A stretch of 22,616 nt of DNA from an uncultured Erysipelotrichaceae bacterium (GTDB lineage: Bacteria > Bacillota_I > Bacilli_A > RFN20 > CAG-826): assembly GCA_902799855.1 (NCBI GenBank), contig CADCCA010000010.1:1-22616 (forward strand), written 5' to 3'. Each line of letters begins with the position of its first letter. The stretch's first letter is position 1. This document shows positions 16,972 through 22,576 of the stretch, piece after piece. Below the pieces are notes generated by a model, which saw nothing but the letters and a program-made list of their open reading frames with translations, was not told the origin of the DNA and did no database searches. Made by a program: the position numbers and the translations under genes.

Positions 16972-17590
16972 TATTAATCGTCTTTTATCATATTTAGATG
17001 AATTATTCCCACTTGCTAAATGCGAGCTTTTTTATTCTAAAGATTATGAACTTGTGATTGCAGTAATGCTAAGCGCTCAAACAACTGATAAATCCGTCAA
17101 TGCGGTGACACCTATTTTGTTTAATAAATATCCATCATTAGACGCTCTTAATAATGCCTCTTTAGAAGATATCGAAGAAATCTTAAAACCAATTGGTTTA
17201 TATAAAAACAAAGCCAAGAATCTTAAAGGCATTGTTAAAGACTTAATTGAAAGATTTAATTATCAAGTACCATCAAATAAAGAACAATTAATGACTCTTC
17301 CAGGTGTGGGTAATAAAACCGCTGGAGTGATACGCGCGGAAATATTTAAGATTCCTGATTTACCAGTGGACACTCATATTTTAAGAATTTCCAAAAGACT
17401 CAATCTTGCTAAAAAAGAGGATGAGCCAATCGACGTAGAAAAGAAACTTAAAAAACTCATTCCAGAAGAAAGATGGATTAAGTCTCATCATCAATTAATC
17501 CACTTTGGTCGCTATTTCTGTACCGCCCGTTCTCCGCAGTGTGAAAACTGCAAAATAAAGGACATGTGCATTAATTATTTAAGAAAATAG
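16961..17590 (+). CDS. nth: Endonuclease III (Fe-S DNA glycosylase/AP lyase)
   Basis: Nth removes oxidised pyrimidines and cuts the abasic site. From ATG 16961 the protein has 209 residues (MKTDINRLLSYLDELFPLAK). Earlier in-frame ATG codons (from 16946) only add Met residues from the acidic tail of dnaD. The helix-hairpin-helix LPGVGNKTA (113-121) contains the catalytic lysine K119, and VDTH contains D137. C187, C194, C197 and C203 have the 6-2-5 spacing of the 4Fe-4S cluster, which links the gene to the suf operon upstream. No Shine-Dalgarno is visible, so translation is probably coupled to dnaD. The 3' end overlaps the convergent recU by 16 nt. Confidence 0.96.
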   Translation: MKTDINRLLSYLDELFPLAKCELFYSKDYELVIAVMLSAQTTDKSVNAVTPILFNKYPSLDALNNASLEDIEEILKPIGLYKNKAKNLKGIVKDLIERFNYQVPSNKEQLMTLPGVGNKTAGVIRAEIFKIPDLPVDTHILRISKRLNLAKKEDEPIDVEKKLKKLIPEERWIKSHHQLIHFGRYFCTARSPQCENCKIKDMCINYLRK

Positions 17591-18165
17591 GCCTTCTCAA
17601 CTGCGTCAATATAATGAAGTCTAGGTGTGTAATCTTGTTTGATTAAAACACCTTTTTCTTTAAACACTTCATAAGGAATGGATTTCCTAGATCCGTGCTC
17701 ATAAAACTCAATAACAAAAGAGGCATCTAATAAATAAATTTCGTTTTTAATTTGGAAACAAATAATAAAGAAAGCGATACCACCGTGCTTCAAAACATTT
17801 TTAAGATGCACGATTTGGTGCTCGCTAATATTGCTTAAAGGAAATGAGGTTTCTGATTTAGTGTTTTTAGCCTCGAAATCAATATATTTACCTTTATAAA
17901 CACCGTTATAGTCAGTAGTGGACTGTCTTTCAAAATAGGCATCAGTAATCTTAGCCCCTTTTGAATAATCAACTTTGACGATATTGATTGGAGTTGGTCT
18001 TTTGGTAATTAAAGCAATACCCATCTCACGATAATAATCGTTAGATAAGTTAATATCTTCTTCTAAAGACATACCACGGTTAGCCGCACTCAAAAGGGAA
18101 CGATGTGTCTTTTCGACTTTTTCTTCCTTATTAGCGACGTACTTTTTACCGTTTGGATATTTCAT
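17575..18165 (-). CDS. recU: Holliday junction resolvase RecU
   Basis: RecU cleaves Holliday junctions during recombinational repair in Firmicutes. The 196-residue protein has the N-terminal ANRGMSLEEDINLSNDYY (28-45), KRPTPI (55-60), and the nuclease core STTDYNGVYKGKYIDFEAKN (82-101) with acidic residues D85, D96 and E98 and lysine K100. FPLSNISEHQIVHLKNV follows. Length fits the family (about 200). The start codon shares one base with the upstream exonuclease stop (TAATG), so the two are translationally coupled. In Bacillus recU neighbours ponA; no penicillin-binding protein gene is present here. Confidence 0.96.
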   Translation of the reverse strand: MKYPNGKKYVANKEEKVEKTHRSLLSAANRGMSLEEDINLSNDYYREMGIALITKRPTPINIVKVDYSKGAKITDAYFERQSTTDYNGVYKGKYIDFEAKNTKSETSFPLSNISEHQIVHLKNVLKHGGIAFFIICFQIKNEIYLLDASFVIEFYEHGSRKSIPYEVFKEKGVLIKQDYTPRLHYIDAVEKAYFLK

Positions 18166-18890
18166 TAGGCGATATAGTCTTTGATTTCCTTTTCGAATTC
18201 TTCGCTAGTGACGTTTTCGTCATTAGCTAATTTCTTTATAACATTACTGACTGGCATTGGAAAGTGATTGAATGATTTGAGGACTTTTTTATATTCATCC
18301 ACAAGGATATCGCTCTTTCTCATTGTCGCATCATATAACCACGCTAAGTTTTCTGCATCGACCGCTGGATCATGAGCAGGACCAGCTTGCTTCACACCAA
18401 AGGCATCACAGTATCTGATAAGTGATAGTGGATTGCCCTTATCATCTTTCATGAATTCACTAATGAACGCGCTGAAATCAATATAGTTTTGTTGAATGCA
18501 TTGGACGATTTCTTTTGGGAAATCAAAACTATAGGAAATCGAAGAAGAGAGAATCTTCATATCGTGATTACCAAAAGTAATGAATGATGATTTTCTAAAA
18601 GAAAGACCGCAATACTTTTTAAGCTCGCTCATCGCAGTGAAAAAGCTCACACCTTTTTGCTTGAGCATATCATCGGTAATACCGGTTAAATCAGTGACGA
18701 TTTTACCCACTCTATTGTGTGCTTTAACGTAGATTCTAAATGGTTTCTTATGTTTTTTGATATAGCCATGGCGATCGATGACCACGTGAGTAGCACCGAT
18801 AGCAATCATCTCGTGAGAGAATTGTGTTCCTTCGAAATCTAGGAAGACTAGTGATTTGTGACCTTTAAGTAATCTTTCGAATTTTTTCAT
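18165..18890 (-). CDS. DEDDh 3'-5' exonuclease-like protein (KapD/ERI-1-like)
   Basis: This 241-residue protein has the three exonuclease motifs of the DnaQ superfamily. Exo I is FLDFEGT with D18 and E20, Exo II is TFGNHDMKIL with D110, and Exo III is AHDPAVDAENL with H173 and D178 in the H-x4-D spacing of DEDDh enzymes. The Exo II context resembles the KapD/ERI-1 branch rather than DNA polymerase proofreading subunits. Residues after about 190 are a charged, helical extension with no recognised motif. Whether the substrate is DNA or RNA cannot be told. It is the first gene of an operon with recU, which suggests a repair or nucleic-acid turnover role. AAGG sits close to the start. Confidence 0.85.
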   Translation of the reverse strand: MKKFERLLKGHKSLVFLDFEGTQFSHEMIAIGATHVVIDRHGYIKKHKKPFRIYVKAHNRVGKIVTDLTGITDDMLKQKGVSFFTAMSELKKYCGLSFRKSSFITFGNHDMKILSSSISYSFDFPKEIVQCIQQNYIDFSAFISEFMKDDKGNPLSLIRYCDAFGVKQAGPAHDPAVDAENLAWLYDATMRKSDILVDEYKKVLKSFNHFPMPVSNVIKKLANDENVTSEEFEKEIKDYIA

Positions 18891-18902
18891 AAAACCTTGA
18901 AT

Positions 18903-18930
18903 AGTATAACACCTATTTGCCTTTTTTCAA
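18903..18930 (-). promoter_or_regulatory. Promoter of the exonuclease-recU operon
   Basis: TTGAAA (18925-18930) and TATACT (18903-18908) read on the minus strand with a 16-bp spacer, 12 bp before the start codon. The 5' UTR would be very short. Confidence 0.65.
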
Positions 18931-18941
18931 AAGAAAAAAGA

Positions 18942-18968
18942 TTGAATTACATAGTTTTCTCTTATAAT
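18942..18968 (+). promoter_or_regulatory. Promoter of the gpsB-rnpB-pgsA unit
   Basis: TTGAAT (18942-18947) and a perfect TATAAT (18963-18968) are spaced by 15 bp, shorter than optimal. They are followed by the AAGGTG ribosome site and the gpsB ATG. Confidence 0.6.
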
Positions 18969-18986
18969 ATATAAGAAAGGTGTAAT

Positions 18987-19352
18987 ATGGCATTGAAGCT
19001 TTTTCTTAACTCTCAAACAATCATGAATCAAATCTTTCCTGTCGTAAGCAGGAATGCCTATGACGCAACAGAGGTTGATAAATTCCTTGATTCCGTTATC
19101 CAAGATTATAAAAAAGTCGAAGAAAATAGTCTGATTCTTAAAAAAGAGTATGAGGAACTCGTTAATAAGAGCCGTCGATTAGAAAAAGAAAAAAGAAATC
19201 TTGAAGTAGAATTAGAGAAGTACAAAGCGAGATTTGCTAATATTAAATCTAGCGATAATGTCACAACTGACAATATCGAATTAGTCGCCAGGATTAACGT
19301 CTTAGAAAAGTTCTTATGGGCGCATGGCTATAATCCTGACACCATCAAGTAA
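18987..19352 (+). CDS. gpsB: Cell division regulator GpsB / DivIVA-like protein
   Basis: GpsB-type proteins sit on the inner membrane face at the septum and coordinate peptidoglycan synthases. The 121-residue protein has the DivIVA/GpsB N-terminal domain: FPVVSRNAYDATEVDKFLDS (about 18-37), where GYD is usual and AYD occurs here. A long coiled coil of heptad-like charged residues follows (about 38-85), and a C-terminal helix (NIELVARINVLEKFLW, about 96-111) fits the trimerisation domain of GpsB. The AAGGTG ribosome site is well placed. The gene lies 7 bp ahead of rnpB, the same order as in Bacillus (gpsB-rnpB), which supports GpsB over DivIVA. Confidence 0.88.
   Translation: MALKLFLNSQTIMNQIFPVVSRNAYDATEVDKFLDSVIQDYKKVEENSLILKKEYEELVNKSRRLEKEKRNLEVELEKYKARFANIKSSDNVTTDNIELVARINVLEKFLWAHGYNPDTIK
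19329..19334 (+). promoter_or_regulatory. Candidate -10 box for rnpB inside the gpsB 3' end
   Basis: A perfect TATAAT lies within the last codons of gpsB, about 25 bp before the first paired base of RNase P RNA. It would start transcription about 19 nt upstream of the mature end. No good -35 is seen at normal spacing. Confidence 0.4.
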
Positions 19353-19359
19353 AAAAATA

Positions 19360-19689
19360 ATCCGGTCTGGACAATCGCTGCATTTGTAGAGGAAAGTCCA
19401 TGCTCGCACGAGCTGCGATGCTCGTAGTGATTGCGCTAGCGGAAGAAATAACGCTAGGTACGTAGGAGTACGTAACGGCGGGAGGATACCTAAAGGAAAC
19501 CATGGTCGAATCCCTGAAAGTGCCACAGTGACGTAGTTTATTAGAAATAATAAAGTGGAACGCGGTAAACCCCACAAGCGAGAAACCCAAATTTGGTAGG
19601 GGAGATAAGGAAAGAGAACTGAATTGATCCTTGTAAGCATTGCTTAGATAAATGGTTGTCAAAACAGAACATGGCTTATAGGACCGGAT
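19360..19689 (+). ncRNA. rnpB: RNase P RNA, type B
   Basis: This is the catalytic RNA that trims the 5' leaders of precursor tRNAs. ATCCGGTC (19360-19367) pairs with GACCGGAT (19682-19689) as helix P1, fixing both ends at about 330 nt. Between them lie the conserved elements GAGGAAAGTCC, then AAAGTGCCACAGTGACG, GGAACGCGGTAAACCCC, CGAGAAACCCAAATTTGGTA and the closing ACAGAACATGGCTTA. The GCGAGAAACCCAAAT context matches the Bacillus type B molecule, although this one is about 70 nt shorter. It lies 7 bp after gpsB and 19 bp before pgsA. Confidence 0.97.
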
Positions 19690-19708
19690 ACTCACCTAAG
19701 GAGAAACG

Positions 19709-20359
19709 ATGAATTTACCCACAAAGATTACAGTTACGAGAATTGTTGCAATCGTTTTGATGATTGTCACACTCTTAGTTTTAAATGCCATTCCAAACTG
19801 GCAAACAATAGAAATAGGCAACACGGGTATCAATTTAGTGTTCGCTATCATCTTTGTTTTCTTTGTTTTAGCCAGTTTCACAGATTACCTTGATGGCCAC
19901 TTAGCAAGAAAAAATAATCAAGTTACTGACCTTGGAAAATTCCTTGATCCAGTAGCGGATAAATTATTAGTTAATAGCATTGTTATTTTCTTAGTTGCAC
20001 CTAGTGTATTTGCCCGCTACATACCTGCAAGCACATACCCATTAATTAGTTTTAATGTGTGGTGCGCGATACTTTTGATAGCAAGAGATATCGTCGTGGA
20101 TGCTTTACGCTTTATCGCCGCTAGCAAAGGCAAAGTCATTGCCGCTAATATTTTTGGCAAACTCAAAACCGTCTTTGAGATGATTGCGATATGTGCAGTC
20201 TTACTCAACGGTTTCCCATTCAGATACTTCGATGCCTCTTGGCCAACAGGCTTACACATCGCTGACTTCTTAGTTTATATAGCCACTGCAGCTTCTTTAG
20301 TCTCTGGCTTTATATATGTGATTCAAAACCGTTCCGTCTTCAAAAGCGAGGATAAATAA
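19709..20359 (+). CDS. pgsA: CDP-diacylglycerol-glycerol-3-phosphate 3-phosphatidyltransferase
   Basis: PgsA makes phosphatidylglycerol phosphate, the first committed step to phosphatidylglycerol, in the membrane. The 216-residue protein carries the complete CDP-alcohol phosphotransferase signature D-x2-DG-x2-AR-x8-G-x3-D-x3-D: D59, D62, G63, A66, R67, G76, D80 and D84. Around it are about five hydrophobic segments. AAGGAG at 19698-19703 lies just beyond the 3' end of rnpB, so the ribosome site is free of the RNase P RNA fold. Its stop shares one base with the start of cinA. The pgsA-cinA-recA order is that of Bacillus. Confidence 0.96.
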   Translation: MNLPTKITVTRIVAIVLMIVTLLVLNAIPNWQTIEIGNTGINLVFAIIFVFFVLASFTDYLDGHLARKNNQVTDLGKFLDPVADKLLVNSIVIFLVAPSVFARYIPASTYPLISFNVWCAILLIARDIVVDALRFIAASKGKVIAANIFGKLKTVFEMIAICAVLLNGFPFRYFDASWPTGLHIADFLVYIATAASLVSGFIYVIQNRSVFKSEDK

Positions 20360-20829
20360 TGGTTGATACAAGTGAAATTAACAAACTATTCCGTGAAAGA
20401 GGCTTAACCCTAGGTTCAGTCGAATCTTTTACTGGAGGTATGTTTGCTAAAGAAATCACTGCAGTAAGTGGGGCTTCTAAATTCTATAAAGGCGGATTAG
20501 TCACTTACGCCGCCGAAGAAAAAGCTCGCTTACTCGGCATTAGTAAAGATGACATTGAACAATATGGTGTCGTCAGTGAGCAAATCGCCTACCAAATGGC
20601 GGAAAATGGTCGAGATTTATTAGATGTTGATGTCTGCGTTTCCTTCACAGGCAATGCTGGACCAGAAGCCATGGAAGGTAAACCAGTTGGGGAAATCTAC
20701 ATTGGCTTATCTTCAAAAGATGGAACACTCGTCTTCCCGTATATGCTAAAAGGAACAAGAAATTCCATCCAAGAAGAAGGCGTTAAAAACGCCTTAGAAA
20801 TAATTAAGGAAAAAATTTTCACAAAATAA
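20359..20829 (+). CDS. CinA C-terminal domain protein (PncC-type nicotinamide-nucleotide amidase)
   Basis: The 156-residue protein contains only the C-terminal domain of competence-damage protein CinA, which as PncC deamidates NMN in pyridine nucleotide recycling. Family motifs are VESFTGGMFAKEIT (about 20-33), then FYKGGLVTYAAEEKARLLGI and SFTGNAGPEAM, where TGIAGP is usual. The N-terminal molybdopterin-binding-like domain found in Bacillus CinA (about 410 residues) is absent. Stand-alone versions are known. It overlaps pgsA by one base and precedes recA by 66 bp. Confidence 0.92.
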   Translation: MVDTSEINKLFRERGLTLGSVESFTGGMFAKEITAVSGASKFYKGGLVTYAAEEKARLLGISKDDIEQYGVVSEQIAYQMAENGRDLLDVDVCVSFTGNAGPEAMEGKPVGEIYIGLSSKDGTLVFPYMLKGTRNSIQEEGVKNALEIIKEKIFTK

Positions 20830-20838
20830 TCACTTTTT

Positions 20839-20867
20839 TTGGACAAAATCTGAAAATCGCCTGTACT
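20839..20867 (+). promoter_or_regulatory. Candidate promoter of recA
   Basis: TTGGAC (20839-20844) and TGTACT (20862-20867) have a 17-bp spacer. They lie 28 bp before the recA start, with AAAGGA as ribosome site. No Firmicute-type SOS box (GAAC-N4-GTTC) is visible between cinA and recA. Confidence 0.55.
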
Positions 20868-20895
20868 AGTTAAATGAAAGGACTAATTACAAATT

Positions 20896-21897
20896 ATGGC
20901 AAAAGAAAAAGACAATGTCATGGGTGATACCCTTGACGAAACACTTAAGCAAATTCAAAAACTCTATGGTAAAGGTGCCGTTATGCGTCTCGGTGATAGA
21001 GAAGCAGTCGATGTCGATGCAATCCCATCAGGTTCATTATTACTTGATGAAGCATTAGGTGTCGGTGGTTATCCAAAAGGCCGTATCATTGAAATCTTTG
21101 GACCTGAAAGTAGTGGTAAAACAACCCTTGCTTTACACGCTATCGCAGAATGTCAAAAGAATGGTGGTCGAGCCGCCTTCATTGATGCTGAACATGCGAT
21201 CGATCCAATCTATGCGAAAAACCTCGGTGTTGATATCAACGAACTGATCCTTTCTCAACCAGACAATGGCGAACAAGCTTTAGAGATTGTGGAAATGCTT
21301 GCTAATTCAGGCGGTGTTAATCTTATCATCGTCGACAGTGTGGCCGCTCTTGTCCCTCAAGCCGAACTTGATGGTGAAATGGGCGATTCTTCAGTCGGTT
21401 TACAAGCGCGCTTAATGAGTAAAGCGATGCGTAAAATCGCTGGTATCCTTAATAAGAAAGAATGTGCTGTCATCTTCATTAACCAATTAAGAGAAAAAGT
21501 TGGTGTGATGTATGGCAATCCAGAAACAACTTCTGGTGGTCGTGCCTTAAAGTTCTATGCTTCCATCCGTATTGATATCCGTCGTACAGAAGCCATTAAA
21601 CAAGGTAGCGATATCGTTGGTAATACCTGCCGTGTGAAAATCGTTAAAAACAAGGTGTCCCCACCATTCAAACAATGCGAAATCGATATCATTTATGGCC
21701 AAGGTATTTCCAAAGAAGGCGAAATCCTTGATCGCGCTGTCGAATTAGGTCTCATCAAGAAGAGTGGTTCTTGGTTCGAATATAATGGCAATAAAATTGC
21801 CCAAGGCCGCGACGCTGCTAAGACCTACATCAAAGAAAACGAAGACATTGCTGCTGAGCTTTTAGAAAAAATCAAAAGCGGTGTTGTTTCCGAATAA
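20896..21897 (+). CDS. recA: Recombinase RecA
   Basis: RecA forms filaments on single-stranded DNA and drives strand exchange. The 333-residue protein has Walker [10 protein letters not shown] (69-77), Walker [11 protein letters not shown], loop L1 [17 protein letters not shown], loop L2 [20 protein letters not shown] and the [17 protein letters not shown] segment. The C-terminus is short and ends [10 protein letters not shown], without the acidic tail of E. coli RecA (352 residues). Together with recU and the exonuclease it gives this window a recombination cluster. A terminator follows, after which the small-peptide array begins. Confidence 0.99.
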   Translation: MAKEKDNVMGDTLDETLKQIQKLYGKGAVMRLGDREAVDVDAIPSGSLLLDEALGVGGYPKGRIIEIFGPESSGKTTLALHAIAECQKNGGRAAFIDAEHAIDPIYAKNLGVDINELILSQPDNGEQALEIVEMLANSGGVNLIIVDSVAALVPQAELDGEMGDSSVGLQARLMSKAMRKIAGILNKKECAVIFINQLREKVGVMYGNPETTSGGRALKFYASIRIDIRRTEAIKQGSDIVGNTCRVKIVKNKVSPPFKQCEIDIIYGQGISKEGEILDRAVELGLIKKSGSWFEYNGNKIAQGRDAAKTYIKENEDIAAELLEKIKSGVVSE

Positions 21898-21904
21898 GAA
21901 AAAT

Positions 21905-21932
21905 CTTCCGTGAAAAAAACGGAAGTTTTCTT
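21905..21932 (+). terminator. Rho-independent terminator after recA
   Basis: CTTCCGT (21905-21911) and ACGGAAG (21919-21925) form a perfect 7-bp stem with a GAAAAAA loop, followed by TTTTCTTT. Confidence 0.88.
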
Positions 21933-21952
21933 TCCTGTTTTCGTTATGCCTT

Positions 21953-21980
21953 CGACAAAGACAAGTCGCTAAAACTCGGA
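21953..21980 (+). repeat. Conserved 28-bp block, copy 1
   Basis: Starts CGACAAAGAC and ends AAAACTCGGA, identical to copy 2 over all 28 positions. It lies 72 bp before the start codon of peptide 1. CGAC and GTCG at its left can pair as a 4-bp stem. Unlike the other copies, there is no minus-strand -10 box beside it, so its conservation here points to a role on the plus strand. Confidence 0.8.
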
Positions 21981-21986
21981 AGGAAG

Positions 21987-22016
21987 ACCTCATAATCTAA
22001 CACTAGAATGTGAGGT
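21987..22016 (+). promoter_or_regulatory. Shine-Dalgarno-sequestering hairpin of peptide 1
   Basis: ACCTCA (21987-21992) is the exact complement of TGAGGT (22011-22016), which includes the Shine-Dalgarno GAGGTGAT. The loop is 18 nt. When folded, the ribosome site would be closed. Confidence 0.7.
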
Positions 22017-22024
22017 GATGTGCA

Positions 22025-22114
22025 TTGAAAGAAGAAAGAAAAGAATTCTTAGCAATTTTTAAGCTTGCTCTGATTTGCCTTCTAATTGCCTTAATAAAGT
22101 TGCTATTAAAGTAA
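22025..22114 (+). CDS. Small hydrophobic peptide 1, putative type I toxin
   Basis: This is a 29-codon gene with start TTG 22025, placed 9 nt after the GAGG of a strong Shine-Dalgarno (22012-22019). An in-frame stop lies just upstream and there is no other start. The peptide has a charged N-terminus (KEERKEF), one hydrophobic helix (ALICLLIALIKLLLK) with a single cysteine, and a terminal Lys. Small size, one membrane helix, a blocked ribosome site and a convergent antisense RNA are the hallmarks of type I toxins such as TxpA, BsrG or Ibs, but I see no sequence match to a named family. Toxicity is inference. Confidence 0.65.
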   Translation: MKEERKEFLAIFKLALICLLIALIKLLLK

Positions 22115-22169
22115 AAAAGAAGTCTCCCTAAACTTCTACCAAAAAGTGTTTTGAGGACTTCCTTCTTAT
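22113..22169 (-). ncRNA. Antisense RNA 1, putative antitoxin RNA of peptide 1
   Basis: The predicted RNA of about 57 nt runs from near 22169 to the T run complementary to 22113-22118. It folds into one long hairpin: GAAGUC pairs with GACUUC, then CUC with GGG and AAAC with GUUU. The loop carries ACUUUUUGG, whose UUGG fits the YUNR U-turn motif of antisense RNA loops. It covers the 3' UTR of peptide 1 but only the stop codon of the gene, so it would act by 3'-end pairing as in the RatA/txpA or SR4/bsrG pairs rather than by covering the ribosome site. Confidence 0.65.
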
Positions 22170-22175
22170 GGCTAC

Positions 22176-22203
22176 ATTATAACACCAACGCCGACAAAGA
22201 CAA
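22176..22203 (-). promoter_or_regulatory. Promoter of antisense RNA 1
   Basis: TTGTCT (22198-22203) and an extended -10, TGTTATAAT (TATAAT at 22176-22181), read on the minus strand with a 16-bp spacer. The -35 lies inside the conserved 28-bp block of the next unit. On the plus strand the same bases give TATAAC, so a bidirectional promoter is possible. Confidence 0.75.
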
Positions 22204-22219
22204 GTCGCTAAAACTCGGA
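22192..22219 (+). repeat. Conserved 28-bp block, copy 2
   Basis: Identical to copy 1. It lies 72 bp before the position homologous to the start codon of peptide 1. Its left half also supplies the -35 of the antisense RNA 1 promoter. Confidence 0.8.
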
Positions 22220-22225
22220 GCGGAG

Positions 22226-22256
22226 ACCTTGCAAATCTGGACACAGAAAGCGAGGT
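22226..22256 (+). promoter_or_regulatory. Shine-Dalgarno-sequestering hairpin of peptide 2
   Basis: ACCTTGC (22226-22232) pairs with GCGAGGT (22250-22256) over 7 bp, including one G-U, around a 17-nt loop. The pairing covers the GAGG of the ribosome site. Stem bases differ from unit 1 on both arms but remain complementary. Confidence 0.7.
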
Positions 22257-22353
22257 GATTACAACGAGAGACTTTCTAAAAGAAGTTACAAGACTTCTAC
22301 GGATTGCCTTGATTTGTCTCCTATTAGCTTTGTTAGCTCTGCTAATAAAATAA
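22255..22353 (+). CDS. Small hydrophobic peptide 2, putative type I toxin with an unusual start
   Basis: The frame that aligns with peptide 1 ends at the same distance (29 codons) from the homologous start, but that codon is ACG (22264) instead of TTG or ATG. The only standard start in frame is GTG 22255, which overlaps the strong Shine-Dalgarno GAGGTGAT and has no good site of its own. From GTG the peptide has 32 residues. It carries a charged stretch (RDFLKEVTRLLR), then a hydrophobic helix ALICLLLALLALLIK that closely matches peptide 1. Possible readings are a GTG start, a non-standard ACG start or a decayed copy. Confidence 0.55.
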   Translation: MITTRDFLKEVTRLLRIALICLLLALLALLIK

Positions 22354-22407
22354 AAAGAGCCCTTACTGACTAGCGCCAACTAAGTGTCTGCAAGGCTCTG
22401 CTCTTAT
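22352..22407 (-). ncRNA. Antisense RNA 2, putative antitoxin RNA of peptide 2
   Basis: The predicted RNA of about 56 nt starts near 22407 and ends in the U run complementary to 22352-22356. AGAGCC pairs with GGCUCU as the terminator stem, with UU/AA extending it. The loop region contains ACACUUAGUUGG, sharing ACACU and UUGG with antisense RNA 1 although the stems are unrelated in sequence. It overlaps the end and 3' UTR of peptide 2. Different stem sequences suggest that each antisense RNA is specific to its own partner. Confidence 0.65.
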
Positions 22408-22413
22408 GGCTAC

Positions 22414-22441
22414 ATTATAACATTAACACCGACAAAGACAA
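22414..22441 (-). promoter_or_regulatory. Promoter of antisense RNA 2
   Basis: TTGTCT (22436-22441), a 16-bp spacer and extended -10 TGTTATAAT (TATAAT at 22414-22419) read on the minus strand. Bases 22402-22422 are identical to 22164-22184 at the first junction. Confidence 0.75.
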
Positions 22442-22457
22442 GTCACTAAAACTCGGA
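22430..22457 (+). repeat. Conserved 28-bp block, copy 3
   Basis: Identical to copies 1 and 2 except for one change (GTCA instead of GTCG). It lies 69 bp before the ATG of peptide 3 and provides the -35 of the antisense RNA 2 promoter. Confidence 0.8.
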
Positions 22458-22465
22458 ACGGAAAG

Positions 22466-22490
22466 CCTCCTTGACTATATAATAAGGAGG
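22466..22490 (+). promoter_or_regulatory. Shine-Dalgarno-sequestering hairpin of peptide 3
   Basis: CCTCCTT (22466-22472) is the exact complement of AAGGAGG (22484-22490), which is the whole ribosome site of peptide 3. The loop is 11 nt. This is the strongest of the three anti-SD stems. Confidence 0.75.
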
Positions 22491-22498
22491 TAATCTGC

Positions 22499-22576
22499 AT
22501 GAAAAGAATACAAGAAATAATTGCTTTAATCTTTTTGTGCCTCTTTATTTGTTTGCTGCTAACAACGCTTAAATAA
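22499..22576 (+). CDS. Small hydrophobic peptide 3, putative type I toxin
   Basis: This is a 25-codon gene with a normal ATG 8 nt after a perfect AAGGAGG. The peptide starts MKRIQEIIALIF and continues as a hydrophobic helix with two cysteines (LCLFICLLL) to a final Lys. It has the same plan as peptides 1 and 2: a short charged N-terminus, one helix and a C-terminal Lys. It is the copy with the best translation signals and so the most likely to be active. Its 3' segment and antisense promoter run past the window. Confidence 0.7.
   Translation: MKRIQEIIALIFLCLFICLLLTTLK

Noticed and set aside
19314..19695. Two minus-strand open frames over rnpB
   Set aside because: They are chance frames on the reverse of a structured RNA gene.
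20830..20895. SOS (LexA) box before recA
   Set aside because: No GAAC-N4-GTTC-like palindrome is present; only a sigma-A-type promoter and ribosome site are seen.
22018..22062. ATG frame of 14 codons overlapping the start of peptide 1
   Set aside because: It begins inside the Shine-Dalgarno region, stops after 14 codons and has no counterpart in units 2 and 3.
22128..22379. Minus-strand 83-codon open frame across units 1 and 2
   Set aside because: It runs through both antisense promoters and the reverse of peptide 2, has arginine-rich random-looking sequence and no ribosome site.
21953..22457. The repeated 28-bp block as a CRISPR array
   Set aside because: The copies are 238-239 bp apart, the sequence between them is homologous and coding, and no cas gene is present.
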